This document shows positions 8,882 through 16,259 of a stretch of DNA of 24,809 nt, one piece after another. This DNA comes from an uncultured Roseburia sp. (lineage in GTDB: Bacteria > Bacillota > Clostridia > Lachnospirales > Lachnospiraceae), in the NCBI GenBank assembly GCA_910584215.1, contig CAJTYI010000038.1:1-24809 (forward strand), written 5' to 3'. Position 1 is the stretch's first letter. Each line of letters opens with the position of its first letter. The notes under the pieces are model-generated. The model did not search any database. It worked only from the letters and a program-made list of their open reading frames with translations, and was not told the DNA's origin. A program made the translations under genes and the position numbers.

Positions 8882-9619
8882 TTACTGGCTTCCTCCCAAT
8901 TTTTTGCGCAGCGCCGCTTTCCCGGCGCGGGAGAGCAGGCACTCGTGGCCACCTGCCCACAACTTGTTATTTTTCAGGTCGATTGCTTCGATCTTATCTG
9001 CGGCGACCAGATAAGCCCGGTGCGTGCGGATAAAGGCTTCCCCCAATTGTATTTCCAATTCATTGAGACTTCCTATAAAGTCCATGCGGCTTCCGGGTGT
9101 ATGGAGGAAGATGTGATGTGCCGTTGAGGCGGTTTCAAAGAAAAGTATGTCACGCAAGGGGACATGGCGTACCATTTCTCCCGTTCGCAACGTGAACATT
9201 TCTGTCGGCGTCTGACGCCTTGCCAGCAGACGCGCGTGTATCTCATCCAAGCATCGTGCCGCCGACGGTCCAATCGGCTCCGGTCCTTTAATCATGTAAT
9301 CGAACGCCTCCAGATGATATTGGAAGGTGCGCCAGGCCAAGTCCCCATAGCTGGTGATGTAAACCAGTGTACCGTGGGGGTCCCGCTGCCTCAGTTCACG
9401 TCCCAGCCGGAAGCCGTCCCATTCCGCGTCTTTTAGTTCGACGTCCAGAAAATAGATGCCTTGTTTACCGTTTTCCACCACATCCAGCAAATCCCGTGCA
9501 TTGGATGCGCTGCACAACACTTTCATATCGTAGTTTTCTACAAAAATCTTCCATTCTAGGGCAGTCTGAATCTGGTGGCGGATATCGTCATCATCGTCAC
9601 AAAGATAGATTCCAATCAT
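8882..9619 (-). CDS. LytTR-family response regulator (AgrA-like)
   Basis: A 245-residue cytoplasmic response regulator. Residues 1-120 form a receiver domain with the acidic cluster CDDDDD near residues 7-12, phospho-acceptor D59 (in YFLDVEL), the conserved Thr in VYITSYG and the Lys in DYMIKGP. Residues of about 140-240 form a LytTR DNA-binding domain, ending with the typical FIRTHRAYLVAADKI block. An in-frame start 48 nt upstream exists, but ATG 9619 gives the standard receiver N-terminus and overlaps the kinase stop codon by 4 bp (ATGA), which implies coupled translation. The partner is the upstream AgrC-like kinase. Confidence 0.95.
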   Translation of the reverse strand: MIGIYLCDDDDDIRHQIQTALEWKIFVENYDMKVLCSASNARDLLDVVENGKQGIYFLDVELKDAEWDGFRLGRELRQRDPHGTLVYITSYGDLAWRTFQYHLEAFDYMIKGPEPIGPSAARCLDEIHARLLARRQTPTEMFTLRTGEMVRHVPLRDILFFETASTAHHIFLHTPGSRMDFIGSLNELEIQLGEAFIRTHRAYLVAADKIEAIDLKNNKLWAGGHECLLSRAGKAALRKKLGGSQ

Positions 9620-10968
9620 AGTTTGCCCTCCACGGTCAGCTCCTGGACAAATATGCCGTTTTCCCAACTGGTGCAGGGGGAGGCATTGGGATAGCTTTCC
9701 AGGATACGCTGATAGCTGGCCAGACCCAGACCCCGGCCAGCCCCCTTGGTGGACCAGCCATCATTCCACATGTTTCCTGGTTCAATCATATTGGCGTAGG
9801 AATTGGATACTCTAAGGAGGAGCCGCCCCTCCTGCGCCAACAGCACGATTTCTACCCAGGGCTGTTCGGTGTCCAGCGCGGCCTCCATAGCGTTGTCTAT
9901 GAGAATACCCAGGCAGCGGACAAAATCCCATACATCCATGTCCACCGCCGCCACGGGGTAAAGAACTTCCAAACGGAAGTCTACGCCATTCTCTTGCATG
10001 ACTGTGAGTTTGCCCAAAAGGAGACTCCTAGCTTCCGGGATTTGCACATTTCCGATTTGGGTGGATACCTGGATTTTCCTTCCCAGCCGCAGGTCAAACC
10101 CGATATCTAATTCAGACAGCGTGCGGCGCAGCCTCTCCAATTCTCCTTCCCCCGCCTGTTTAGACAGGTTCGCCAGCAGATTTTTGTAATCGTGGCGGAA
10201 CGTGCGCACTTCCTGGCGGATGATTTCCAAGTCCCGCTCGTAAAGCTGCTGTTGGGCGATAATATCCTGCTGTACCTGAATTTTGCGTGCGGCGTCAGAC
10301 CGCTTGGCCAAGTAGACCACCAGTGCTGCCATCAAGACGACCATTGTCACCGCCATCAGATAGTAGAATACGAGGAATCGGGGCAAAACACCACTTTCCA
10401 AACGAATCACCATTTCCATAACTGCCATCAGAACAAACAGCACAAGGGCTATCCGCCATGGGGCAGGCCCATGGTCCAACAGCAGGCGAAACCACTTTCC
10501 AAACCGCAGCTTGTACAACAGCAAGGCGGCGACTATACTGATGCTCATATACACCCCCAGTACAACAGCAAGCGGGGAACTTTCGTCCAACGAGGTTTCC
10601 CAAAGTATCACAATGGACAAGGCAGACTGGGCCACCTGAAAAATACCCGCCATACAGGTGGTGGCAAAGGCCTGCCAGAATCCGAAGCCCCATGCCCACC
10701 GCACCCAAAGGGTACACAGGATAAGAGTGGCGAAAGAGGAGATGAAATACTGAACCATCATTAATTCCGGTACAGTATATAGTCCGACAGAAAGCAGGAC
10801 AGCAATGAGCGGGGACAGGAATAAGGGCGGCAGCTTTTTCAGACGTCCCCACACCGCCTGTTCGTCTGTCACAGCAAGCAGATAGGCCGTCAGTGCCAAA
10901 TGCCCTGTCAAGTTGTCCAAAAAACCAGCTATAAAATCGCTTAAGGAAGGCATGATGTCATATATCAC
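9616..10968 (-). CDS. AgrC-like sensor histidine kinase (GHKL, SpoOB-type H box)
   Basis: A 450-residue membrane sensor. The first 220 residues contain about six hydrophobic segments, as in AgrC-type peptide sensors. A coiled-coil linker (about 225-255) leads to the H box EVRTFRHDYKNLL with phospho-accepting H259. The ATPase domain has an N box (LIDNAMEAA, N359) and a glycine-rich box (KGAGRGLGLAS, about 408-418). The start is GTG 10968, 16 nt after the predicted transcription start; ATG 10953 is a possible alternative, and neither has a strong ribosome binding site. The kinase is translationally coupled to the LytTR regulator. No agrB- or agrD-like gene is nearby, so its ligand is unknown. 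Confidence 0.93.
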   Translation of the reverse strand: MIYDIMPSLSDFIAGFLDNLTGHLALTAYLLAVTDEQAVWGRLKKLPPLFLSPLIAVLLSVGLYTVPELMMVQYFISSFATLILCTLWVRWAWGFGFWQAFATTCMAGIFQVAQSALSIVILWETSLDESSPLAVVLGVYMSISIVAALLLYKLRFGKWFRLLLDHGPAPWRIALVLFVLMAVMEMVIRLESGVLPRFLVFYYLMAVTMVVLMAALVVYLAKRSDAARKIQVQQDIIAQQQLYERDLEIIRQEVRTFRHDYKNLLANLSKQAGEGELERLRRTLSELDIGFDLRLGRKIQVSTQIGNVQIPEARSLLLGKLTVMQENGVDFRLEVLYPVAAVDMDVWDFVRCLGILIDNAMEAALDTEQPWVEIVLLAQEGRLLLRVSNSYANMIEPGNMWNDGWSTKGAGRGLGLASYQRILESYPNASPCTSWENGIFVQELTVEGKL

Positions 10969-10990
10969 TTTCTATATTGTTTTTCGACTT

Positions 10991-11019
10991 ATTATAGCAT
11001 TGCATATTTAAGATGGCAA
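10991..11019 (-). promoter_or_regulatory. Promoter of the kinase-regulator operon
   Basis: On the reverse strand a TTGCCA -35 (11019 to 11014) and a perfect TATAAT -10 (10996 to 10991) are separated by 17 bp. Transcription would start near 10984, leaving a very short leader before GTG 10968. Confidence 0.8.
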
Positions 11020-11109
11020 GAATAATGGCGATAAGGTGATGCGGTGACATTCCTTTTTATCCCTCGCAACATATAAAATTTACCATGTATCCACAAACGG
11101 GAAACTTTC

Positions 11110-11118
11110 TGTTATAAT
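11110..11118 (+). promoter_or_regulatory. Extended -10 promoter for the DUF6485-like and VOC genes
   Basis: TGTTATAAT (11110-11118) is a perfect -10 with an extended TG. No convincing -35 is seen 17 bp upstream. It lies in the divergent gap between the reverse-strand kinase and the forward-strand gene at 11216. Confidence 0.6.
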
Positions 11119-11215
11119 AAAAAGGACCCTATCACTTGAACATGATAAACAGATTGTAAGCTACATGACGGTGAAGCGGGAATAAGGAATACTTTTATTG
11201 AAGGAGGAAATGATG

Positions 11216-11407
11216 ATGGCAAATTGCAGTAACACCAGACCTTGTCCCTGTACCTATGACTGTCCCAGACACGGCAAATGCTGTGAATGTGTGGCGCATC
11301 ACAGGGATCATAACGAGGGAGTGCCGGGCTGTTTTTTTTCGGCGGAGGCGGAAGCTACTTATGACAGGAGCATAGAGGCATTGTGCCGCGATAAAGGAAT
11401 CATCTGA
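11216..11407 (+). CDS. Small cysteine-rich DUF6485-like protein
   Basis: A 63-residue soluble protein with ten cysteines in the first two thirds (NCSN, PCPCTYDCPRHGKCCECV, GCFF) plus one near the C-terminus, suggesting a metal-binding or structural zinc fold. The pattern CxCTYxCxRHGKCCECVxxHR...PxCFFSAEAExTYDRS matches my memory of the DUF6485 family, whose function is unknown. Three ATG codons occur in a row (11210, 11213, 11216); GGAGG at 11203-11207 favours the third, 8 nt away. It is followed after 29 bp by the VOC gene, with which it is probably co-transcribed. Confidence 0.88.
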   Translation: MANCSNTRPCPCTYDCPRHGKCCECVAHHRDHNEGVPGCFFSAEAEATYDRSIEALCRDKGII

Positions 11408-11436
11408 GTATCGAGGTGAGTGGAAAGGAGAACAAT

Positions 11437-12018
11437 ATGAAGAAACCAATTTTTACCGGATTGTCGCATGTTTGCATCTTTGTGGATGATGTGGAGGAAG
11501 CATTTCGATATTATGAGCGTATTTTGGGCGCTGTGCCCAATCAATGTATACCGCATTGGAAAAACGAGGGCTTCTTTCAGGCAGGAGGGTTTATTAAGGA
11601 AGCCAAAGAGGCGGAGGTATCCATCGGGTTTATGGATGTCCCAGGTACGAAGTTTACCATTGAGCTGATGTGCTATCACCATCCAAAGGGGAGACAGGAA
11701 CCTGTGATTTTTCAGGCGAATGACATCAGCGGGGCCAGACACGTTGCGCTAAAGGTGATCAACATTGAGGAGGCGTTCGAGTATATCAAAGCGCAGCCCG
11801 ATGTGACACTGATTAATACGACAGAGGATTATAAGGTCTATCAGATCAGTAAAACGGAAGTATCTGATTTTTATTATTTTGATGAAGCCAAAGAGCAGGA
11901 TGCTGCGGCCAAGCAGAAGGCGGCAGATATATTGGGTAATACAAAATATTTTTATTTTATTGATAAATATGGCCTGCAGTGGGAATTTGAGCAGGGTCAT
12001 ACGGATATCGGGGATTGA
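11437..12018 (+). CDS. VOC-fold protein (glyoxalase/dioxygenase superfamily)
   Basis: A 193-residue cytoplasmic protein. The N-terminal half (GLSHVCIFVDDVEEAFRYYERILG) is a classical first VOC module, with His in the first strand as potential metal ligand. The second half (ARHVALKVINIEEAFEYIKA ... YFYFIDKYGLQWEFEQ) is the second module and ends with a Glu in the usual metal-ligand position. The substrate cannot be told from sequence. The start is ATG 11437 after AAAGGAG (11424-11430); an in-frame GTG at 11416 is less likely. Confidence 0.88.
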   Translation: MKKPIFTGLSHVCIFVDDVEEAFRYYERILGAVPNQCIPHWKNEGFFQAGGFIKEAKEAEVSIGFMDVPGTKFTIELMCYHHPKGRQEPVIFQANDISGARHVALKVINIEEAFEYIKAQPDVTLINTTEDYKVYQISKTEVSDFYYFDEAKEQDAAAKQKAADILGNTKYFYFIDKYGLQWEFEQGHTDIGD

Positions 12019-12238
12019 GGGGAAGTTTTATCGGGTTCTAATCCATAAGAGAACTAGCTGTCAGGCACGGTATCTATAAAAATATCAAAGCAGCAAGGTA
12101 TTATCGCTTTTACCTTCAATGACGCTGCCCGTAGTTCACACAATTATATGTTTGAAAAACAGAAAAAGTATCTTGCATTAGATACATAAAAGGAACAGCC
12201 GCCCACAAGGTGAGCTGACCTAATAGGAAGATAGAACA
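12019..12238 (+). other. Gene-poor stretch with a probable gene fragment
   Basis: No intact gene is seen. A frame from 12058 to the TAA at 12187-12189 reads ...QQGIIAFTFNDAARSSHN... without a plausible start codon and looks like the C-terminal remnant of a lost protein. GAACAGCCGCCC occurs directly repeated at 12193-12204 and 12234-12245. The composition and the terminator that follows suggest the scar of a decayed mobile element, but no transposase, integrase or terminal inverted repeat is recognisable. Confidence 0.35.
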
Positions 12239-12278
12239 GCCGCCCCGCTACTCGGTCAAAGTTTAGGGGTGGTTTTTC
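12239..12278 (+). terminator. Intrinsic terminator
   Basis: GCCGCCCC (12239-12246) pairs with GGGGTGGT (12266-12273), eight pairs with two G-T wobbles, around a 19-nt loop, followed by TTTTT. It could end transcription from the VOC operon or belong to the decayed element. Confidence 0.6.
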
Positions 12279-12334
12279 TATGTGTGACTATTTACTTAAT
12301 ATCTCATCCGTTTTATATTATTTGATGAAACCTG

Positions 12335-12348
12335 TTACGTTACCGTAA
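12335..12348 (+). repeat. Small inverted repeat TTACG-N4-CGTAA
   Basis: TTACG (12335-12339) and CGTAA (12344-12348) are a perfect dyad in the gap upstream of the acetyltransferase, about 50 bp before its predicted promoter. It resembles an operator, for example of the MerR type, but no regulator gene lies next to it. Confidence 0.3.
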
Positions 12349-12396
12349 TGTGGCCGGTAAAAATATAATTTTTAAAAACTGCCTTCTATTATTCTG

Positions 12397-12405
12397 TGAT
12401 ATACT
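12397..12405 (+). promoter_or_regulatory. Extended -10 promoter upstream of the acetyltransferase
   Basis: TGATATACT contains TATACT (12400-12405) with an extended TG. No good -35 is present. Transcription starting near 12412 would give a leader of about 160 nt that includes the structured segment 12470-12540. Confidence 0.5.
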
Positions 12406-12469
12406 ATCAAGGGAATAGGGCTCTTGATAAACCGCGAGTATGTATAGGAAACGTGATTTAGAAAGAATT

Positions 12470-12540
12470 GGGTGCAGATAAAGATTCAAAGGGGGAGGGG
12501 TAGTGTGAAAAATAGATTTTTCACACGCGAATCTGTGCCC
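12470..12540 (+). promoter_or_regulatory. Structured leader segment upstream of the acetyltransferase
   Basis: GGGTGCAGAT (12470-12479) can pair with ATCTGTGCCC (12531-12540), ten pairs with two G-T wobbles. Inside, GTGTGAAAAA (12503-12512) pairs perfectly with TTTTTCACAC (12517-12526). A G-rich run (GGGGGAGGGG, 12491-12500) lies between the arms. The nested layout suggests an RNA element or a protein operator in the 5' untranslated region. I recognise no known riboswitch. Confidence 0.45.
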
Positions 12541-12572
12541 GTGGCCCAAAGTTTGCAGATTGAGAGAAAGGT

Positions 12573-13151
12573 ATGGTTATTTTTATGGGTGAAATGAAAG
12601 AAAAATTGCATACGGGGGAGTTATATCTGCCCGGTGACAAAGAGATCGTGGAGGAGCAGGTCGTCTACCAGGACATGATCTGCGACTACAATCTGACTAA
12701 ACCGTCGGAGACAGAGAAAAGAAAGGAAATGCTAAAGAAAATGCTTGGCGACTGTGGGGAGGGCGTGTATATTGAAGCTCCTTTCTATGCCAATTTTGGT
12801 GGCCATCACTGCCACTTTGGGGATATGGTTTATGCGAATTACCATTTGACCTGTGTGGATGACACCCATATTTATGTCGGTGACTACACAATGATCGGGC
12901 CGAATGTAACGATTGCCACGGCCGGACACCCGATTGCGCCCAAGCTTCGGGAACAGTTATACCAGTACAATCGACCGGTCCACATCGGGAGAAACTGCTG
13001 GATTGGCGCGGGGGCCGTCATTTTGCCGGGAGTTACGATCGGTGATAATACGGTGATCGGCGCGGGGAGTGTTGTGACAAAAGATATTCCGGCCAATGTT
13101 GTCGCCGTCGGAAATCCCTGCCGCGTGATGCGGTCCATTGAGGAAGAATAA
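12573..13151 (+). CDS. Sugar O-acetyltransferase, hexapeptide repeat (Maa/LacA type)
   Basis: A protein of up to 192 residues that transfers acetyl from acetyl-CoA to a sugar hydroxyl. An N-terminal alpha-helical cap (ELYLPGDKEIVEEQ...YDYNLTKPSE region) precedes a left-handed beta-helix built from hexapeptide repeats (VYIEAP..., IYVGDYTMIGPNVTIATAGHPI, VHIGRNCWIGAGAVILPGVTIGDNTVIGAGSVVTKDI). The His in ATAGHP is the expected catalytic base, and VVAVGNPCRVMR is the family's C-terminal signature. The start is uncertain between ATG 12573 and ATG 12585; neither has a textbook ribosome binding site. It is transcribed alone. Confidence 0.93.
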   Translation: MVIFMGEMKEKLHTGELYLPGDKEIVEEQVVYQDMICDYNLTKPSETEKRKEMLKKMLGDCGEGVYIEAPFYANFGGHHCHFGDMVYANYHLTCVDDTHIYVGDYTMIGPNVTIATAGHPIAPKLREQLYQYNRPVHIGRNCWIGAGAVILPGVTIGDNTVIGAGSVVTKDIPANVVAVGNPCRVMRSIEEE

Positions 13152-13173
13152 AAATCAGCGAAATATCACAAAG

Positions 13174-13201
13174 CTGTCACCTTTTAGCTGCCAGCGATAA
13201 T
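13174..13201 (+). promoter_or_regulatory. Putative promoter of the OmpR-type two-component operon
   Basis: CTGTCA (13174-13179) and GATAAT (13196-13201) are separated by 16 bp. The similar octamers AGCTGTCA (13172-13179) and AGCTGCCA (13186-13193) form a direct repeat over the -35 and spacer, which could serve self-regulation by the OmpR-type protein. This is a weak, hand-made call. Confidence 0.4.
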
Positions 13202-13243
13202 ATATCATGCAGTAATACGAAATTGTTACGGAGGTAAGTATGG

Positions 13244-13918
13244 ATGAGGCTTTTATATGCGGAAGATGAGCCGGCTATGTCGGAGGCGGTCGTTGATATC
13301 CTGACATATCACAGATACCAAGTGGACGCTGTATACGATGGCGCCGACGCCTTGTCGTATGCGCGGGCAGAGCAATACGACGGCATTATACTTGATATTA
13401 TGATGCCGGGCATGAGCGGGCTCTCCGTGCTCGAAAGCCTGCGGCGTGAGGGGAACCATACGCCGATTCTACTGCTCACGGCCAAAACGGAGGTTGCAGA
13501 CAAAATTGAGGGCCTGGATATGGGGGCAGACGACTATCTGGCAAAGCCATTTGCTATGGGAGAGCTGCTTGCCCGCATCCGCGCCATGCTGCGCCGCAAA
13601 GAGAATTTTACGCCCGATATTTTAAAATGCGGCAATCTCTCACTCAATAGGAATAATTATGAATTAAGCTGCGGCGGACAATCTTTCCTGCTGCCGAAGC
13701 TGGAATATCAGTTGACGGAGCTTTTGATGTTAAATCAGGGCATTTATCTTTCGACGGAAGAATTGTTGACCCGGGTGTGGGGATATGACACGGATGCGGA
13801 GATCGGGACCGTATGGGTTTATATCTCCTATCTCCGCAAGCGGCTGGCGGCGCTTGGCGCCGATGTCGTGATAAAGGCAAAACGAAATATCGGCTATACG
13901 CTGGAGGTAACGAAATGA
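13244..13918 (+). CDS. OmpR/PhoB-family response regulator
   Basis: A 224-residue DNA-binding regulator. The receiver domain (1-115) shows the acidic pair E7-D8, phospho-acceptor D51 (ILDIMMPGMSG), T79 and K101 (DDYLAKPF). The C-terminal winged helix (about 130-222) has the typical end VWVYISYLRKRL...IKAKRNIGYTLE. GGAGGT at 13230-13235 places the start at ATG 13244. Its stop overlaps the kinase start by 4 bp (ATGA), so the two are translationally coupled. The operon ends at a terminator, and the VTC/DUF4956/CotH genes follow on the same strand; they are plausible targets. Confidence 0.96.
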   Translation: MRLLYAEDEPAMSEAVVDILTYHRYQVDAVYDGADALSYARAEQYDGIILDIMMPGMSGLSVLESLRREGNHTPILLLTAKTEVADKIEGLDMGADDYLAKPFAMGELLARIRAMLRRKENFTPDILKCGNLSLNRNNYELSCGGQSFLLPKLEYQLTELLMLNQGIYLSTEELLTRVWGYDTDAEIGTVWVYISYLRKRLAALGADVVIKAKRNIGYTLEVTK

Positions 13919-15159
13919 TTGGAACACTGCAAAAGAGGTTCGTTGTCACTGCTATGGCCGTAGTCTCTGTGCTGCTTTTGATTTTGCTTGGCACGATCAA
14001 TATTGTAAATATTGCGTTTGTCAGAGGTGAGATGGATAAAACATTGTCTATGCTCACCGAGGCAGAGGGAGAATTCGGGCATCTGCCCAAGCCGCAGGAG
14101 CCGATGCCACCGCCTGATTTTCGGTTAAAGCAAAAGAGTGAGCGCGATGTATTTTTATCGTCCAATTTTTTTGTCGTGCGCATCCATGAGGATGGGCAGG
14201 TGATCGGCACAGATGTAAGCCGCACGGCGCAAGTCGATGAGACGAGTGCGCAGGAGATTGCGTTGGAGATATTTAGAGAGGGAAAGAAGACGGGGAGAGC
14301 GGGCATCTACCGCTACCGTATGAAAGATACTCCGGGCGGGCGTGAAACGGTGCTGGTATTTCTCGATACCTCACACGAAATAATCTCTTATGTGAGGATA
14401 CTTCTGCTCTCCGCAGGAATCGGCGCTGCTGTGTGGCTTTTGCTGCTGCCTTTCGTTATGATTCTCTCGAAAAGGGCGATACGCCCGATTGCCGAGAACA
14501 TGGAAAAACAAAAGCAGTTCGTCACAAATGCTGGTCATGAGATCAAGACCCCGCTTGCCATTATTCTTGCCAATACAGAGGCGATGGAGTTGTATCATGG
14601 CGCGAGCAAATGGAGCCGAAACATAAGAGAACAGACCAAGCGGTTAGACGGACTGACGAAAAACCTGTTACTTCTCGCTAAAATGGATGAACATGCAGCC
14701 GAACCGCCGATGGCGGACATCGAGTTTAGTGACCTTGCCGCAGACCGTGTGCAGGATTTCGCGGAACCGTTGAAACTTGGCGGTATCACCCTGCATTTGC
14801 AGATTCAGTCAGGCATCACGCTTCGGGGCAATCGTGAGCAGCTCTCACAGCTTCTTTCTATCCTGCTTGACAATGCCGTTAAGTATACGAACGCTGGCGG
14901 CATTGTATCAGTCAGTTTGCAGCAAAAAGGAAAACATATCATATTGCAGGTAAAAAACAGTTGTGCAGGGCTGCCGGAAGCGCCCGCGGACAAACTGTTT
15001 GACCGCTTTTTCCGGGACAATGGTGCCCGCACACAAAAATCGGGCGGTTACGGGATTGGATTATCGGTGGCACAGGCGATTGCCAAGACGCACAGAGCCG
15101 GTATTACCGCCCACTATGAAAAAATGCCGGATATGGTTGTGATTACGGTTCGGTTTTAA
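13915..15159 (+). CDS. Sensor histidine kinase, partner of the OmpR-type regulator
   Basis: A 414-residue membrane kinase. TM1 lies at about 9-35 and TM2 at about 160-184, enclosing an extracytoplasmic sensor of about 120 residues that starts with a Pro-rich stretch (LPKPQEPMPPP). The HisKA domain has FVTNAGHEIKTPL with phospho-acceptor H208. The ATPase domain has LLDNAVKYT (N box) and SGGYGIGLSVAQAI (G box). I set the start at ATG 13915, inside the regulator stop, with GAGGTAA upstream; a longer in-frame start at 13813 lies within the regulator gene and is not credible. Confidence 0.95.
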   Translation: MIGTLQKRFVVTAMAVVSVLLLILLGTINIVNIAFVRGEMDKTLSMLTEAEGEFGHLPKPQEPMPPPDFRLKQKSERDVFLSSNFFVVRIHEDGQVIGTDVSRTAQVDETSAQEIALEIFREGKKTGRAGIYRYRMKDTPGGRETVLVFLDTSHEIISYVRILLLSAGIGAAVWLLLLPFVMILSKRAIRPIAENMEKQKQFVTNAGHEIKTPLAIILANTEAMELYHGASKWSRNIREQTKRLDGLTKNLLLLAKMDEHAAEPPMADIEFSDLAADRVQDFAEPLKLGGITLHLQIQSGITLRGNREQLSQLLSILLDNAVKYTNAGGIVSVSLQQKGKHIILQVKNSCAGLPEAPADKLFDRFFRDNGARTQKSGGYGIGLSVAQAIAKTHRAGITAHYEKMPDMVVITVRF

Positions 15160-15191
15160 GTTACTTTTTATTCATTATACTAGTTTCATGC

Positions 15192-15230
15192 AAAAAGTCT
15201 GCGTTGACATTCCACACGTAGACTTTTTTT
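15192..15230 (+). terminator. Intrinsic terminator of the OmpR-type two-component operon
   Basis: AAAAAGTCTGCGT (15192-15204) pairs with ACGTAGACTTTTT (from 15216) with one G-T wobble, and the descending arm runs into seven T (15224-15230). It separates the two-component operon from the VTC cluster. Confidence 0.8.
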
Positions 15231-15274
15231 AGTATTAAAATAGATGAAAAGATAGGTATGGGAGGGACTACAGC

Positions 15275-15301
15275 ATGTTTTCTTTTAAACGTTTCATATA
15301 A
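15275..15301 (+). CDS. Possible 8-codon leader ORF before the VTC gene
   Basis: ATG 15275 opens an eight-codon frame (MFSFKRFI) ending at TAA 15299-15301. GGAGGG at 15261-15266 lies 8 nt upstream, an excellent ribosome binding site that serves no other start. It may be a leader peptide or the remnant of a former gene start. Evidence is limited to the site and spacing. Confidence 0.3.
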   Translation: MFSFKRFI

Positions 15302-15490
15302 CTAAGCTTAAACTAAGGCAGCGCTGTTATGATAAGGTTACGACAACGGAGGGCACGCACCGCGGACGTCCTTCCTTATATTCGCAGAACCATGCGGCAG
15401 AAATATGCCGCTAAAGCGGCGCGCGGGTTGTGCGGCGAGCAGCAGCGAAAGATAGTTCTCTGCTCGATTCGAGAGAAAGGATGTGAAAGT

Positions 15491-16162
15491 TTGAAATTTC
15501 GCCACGAGTGGAAACACGAAATAAACCATGCCGATATGCTTGTGCTGCGCGCGAGGCTGGCAGCAGTGATGAAAGCGGATTCTCATGCGGTAGACGGTAC
15601 ATATGAAGTCAGCAGTTTGTATTTTGACGACATGCGTGATCGTGCGCTGCAAGATAAAATAAACGGCGTAGGCAGGCGTGAAAAATTTCGTCTGCGCTAC
15701 TACAATCGGGACGCAGCCTTTATTTTGCTGGAAAAGAAAAGTAAGATAGACGGTCTCTGCCATAAGGTAAGTGTGCCTCTGTCTGCGTCCGAGGCCAGGG
15801 CAGTTATCAATTGTGAGATGGCTCTGCTTTCAGAAAATGAAAAGCCTCTGGTGCAGGAGCTGTATTTTAAAATGCAGACGAAAGGAATCCGGCCCAAAAC
15901 CATTGTAGAGTATACCAGAGATGCGTTCGTATATGCGCCCGGAAATGTGCGTGTGACATTGGATTACAATATACGGACGGGATTACGGCGGACAGATTTT
16001 TTAAACCCAGCCGGCGCGACAGTTCCCGCAGGAGGCGCGGTGCGGATTCTTGAGGTAAAGTGGGACGAATTTCTGCCTGAGGTGATACGGGATATCGTCT
16101 GGCTGCGAGGCCGGCACAGCACGGCGTTTTCTAAATACGCCGTCTGCCGGATATACGGGTAA
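15491..16162 (+). CDS. VTC-domain polyphosphate polymerase
   Basis: A protein of about 223 residues of the VTC domain family; the eukaryotic member Vtc4 makes polyphosphate from ATP in a basic tunnel. Matching elements are the N-terminal FRHEWKHEI, the YEVSSLYFDD strand, the basic strand REKFRLRYYN, LLEKKSKIDGLCHK with conserved lysines, VEYTRDAFV, RVTLD, and ILEVKWDEFLPEVI with the Glu and Lys expected to bind metal and phosphate. I chose TTG 15491 because AAAGGA (15476-15481) is well placed and the protein then begins like its relatives; an in-frame ATG at 15329 would add 54 Arg-rich residues unlike the family. It is followed by DUF4956 and CotH genes. Confidence 0.88.
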   Translation: MKFRHEWKHEINHADMLVLRARLAAVMKADSHAVDGTYEVSSLYFDDMRDRALQDKINGVGRREKFRLRYYNRDAAFILLEKKSKIDGLCHKVSVPLSASEARAVINCEMALLSENEKPLVQELYFKMQTKGIRPKTIVEYTRDAFVYAPGNVRVTLDYNIRTGLRRTDFLNPAGATVPAGGAVRILEVKWDEFLPEVIRDIVWLRGRHSTAFSKYAVCRIYG

Positions 16163-16259
16163 AGAGGGCGGCAAAAGCCCATGAGTAACAATTTAAAGTT
16201 TCTTAACGATCTCCCATGTGGCGATTGAGTTTTATTGTGTAGAAAAGGAGTATAAAAAA

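Noticed and set aside
10192..10764. 190-codon forward frame opposite the AgrC-like kinase
   Set aside because: Antisense to a convincing kinase gene, with His/Gln-rich low-complexity content typical of shadow frames.
12335..12348. MerR operator
   Set aside because: The dyad is short and no MerR-type regulator gene is nearby; kept only as a low-confidence inverted repeat.
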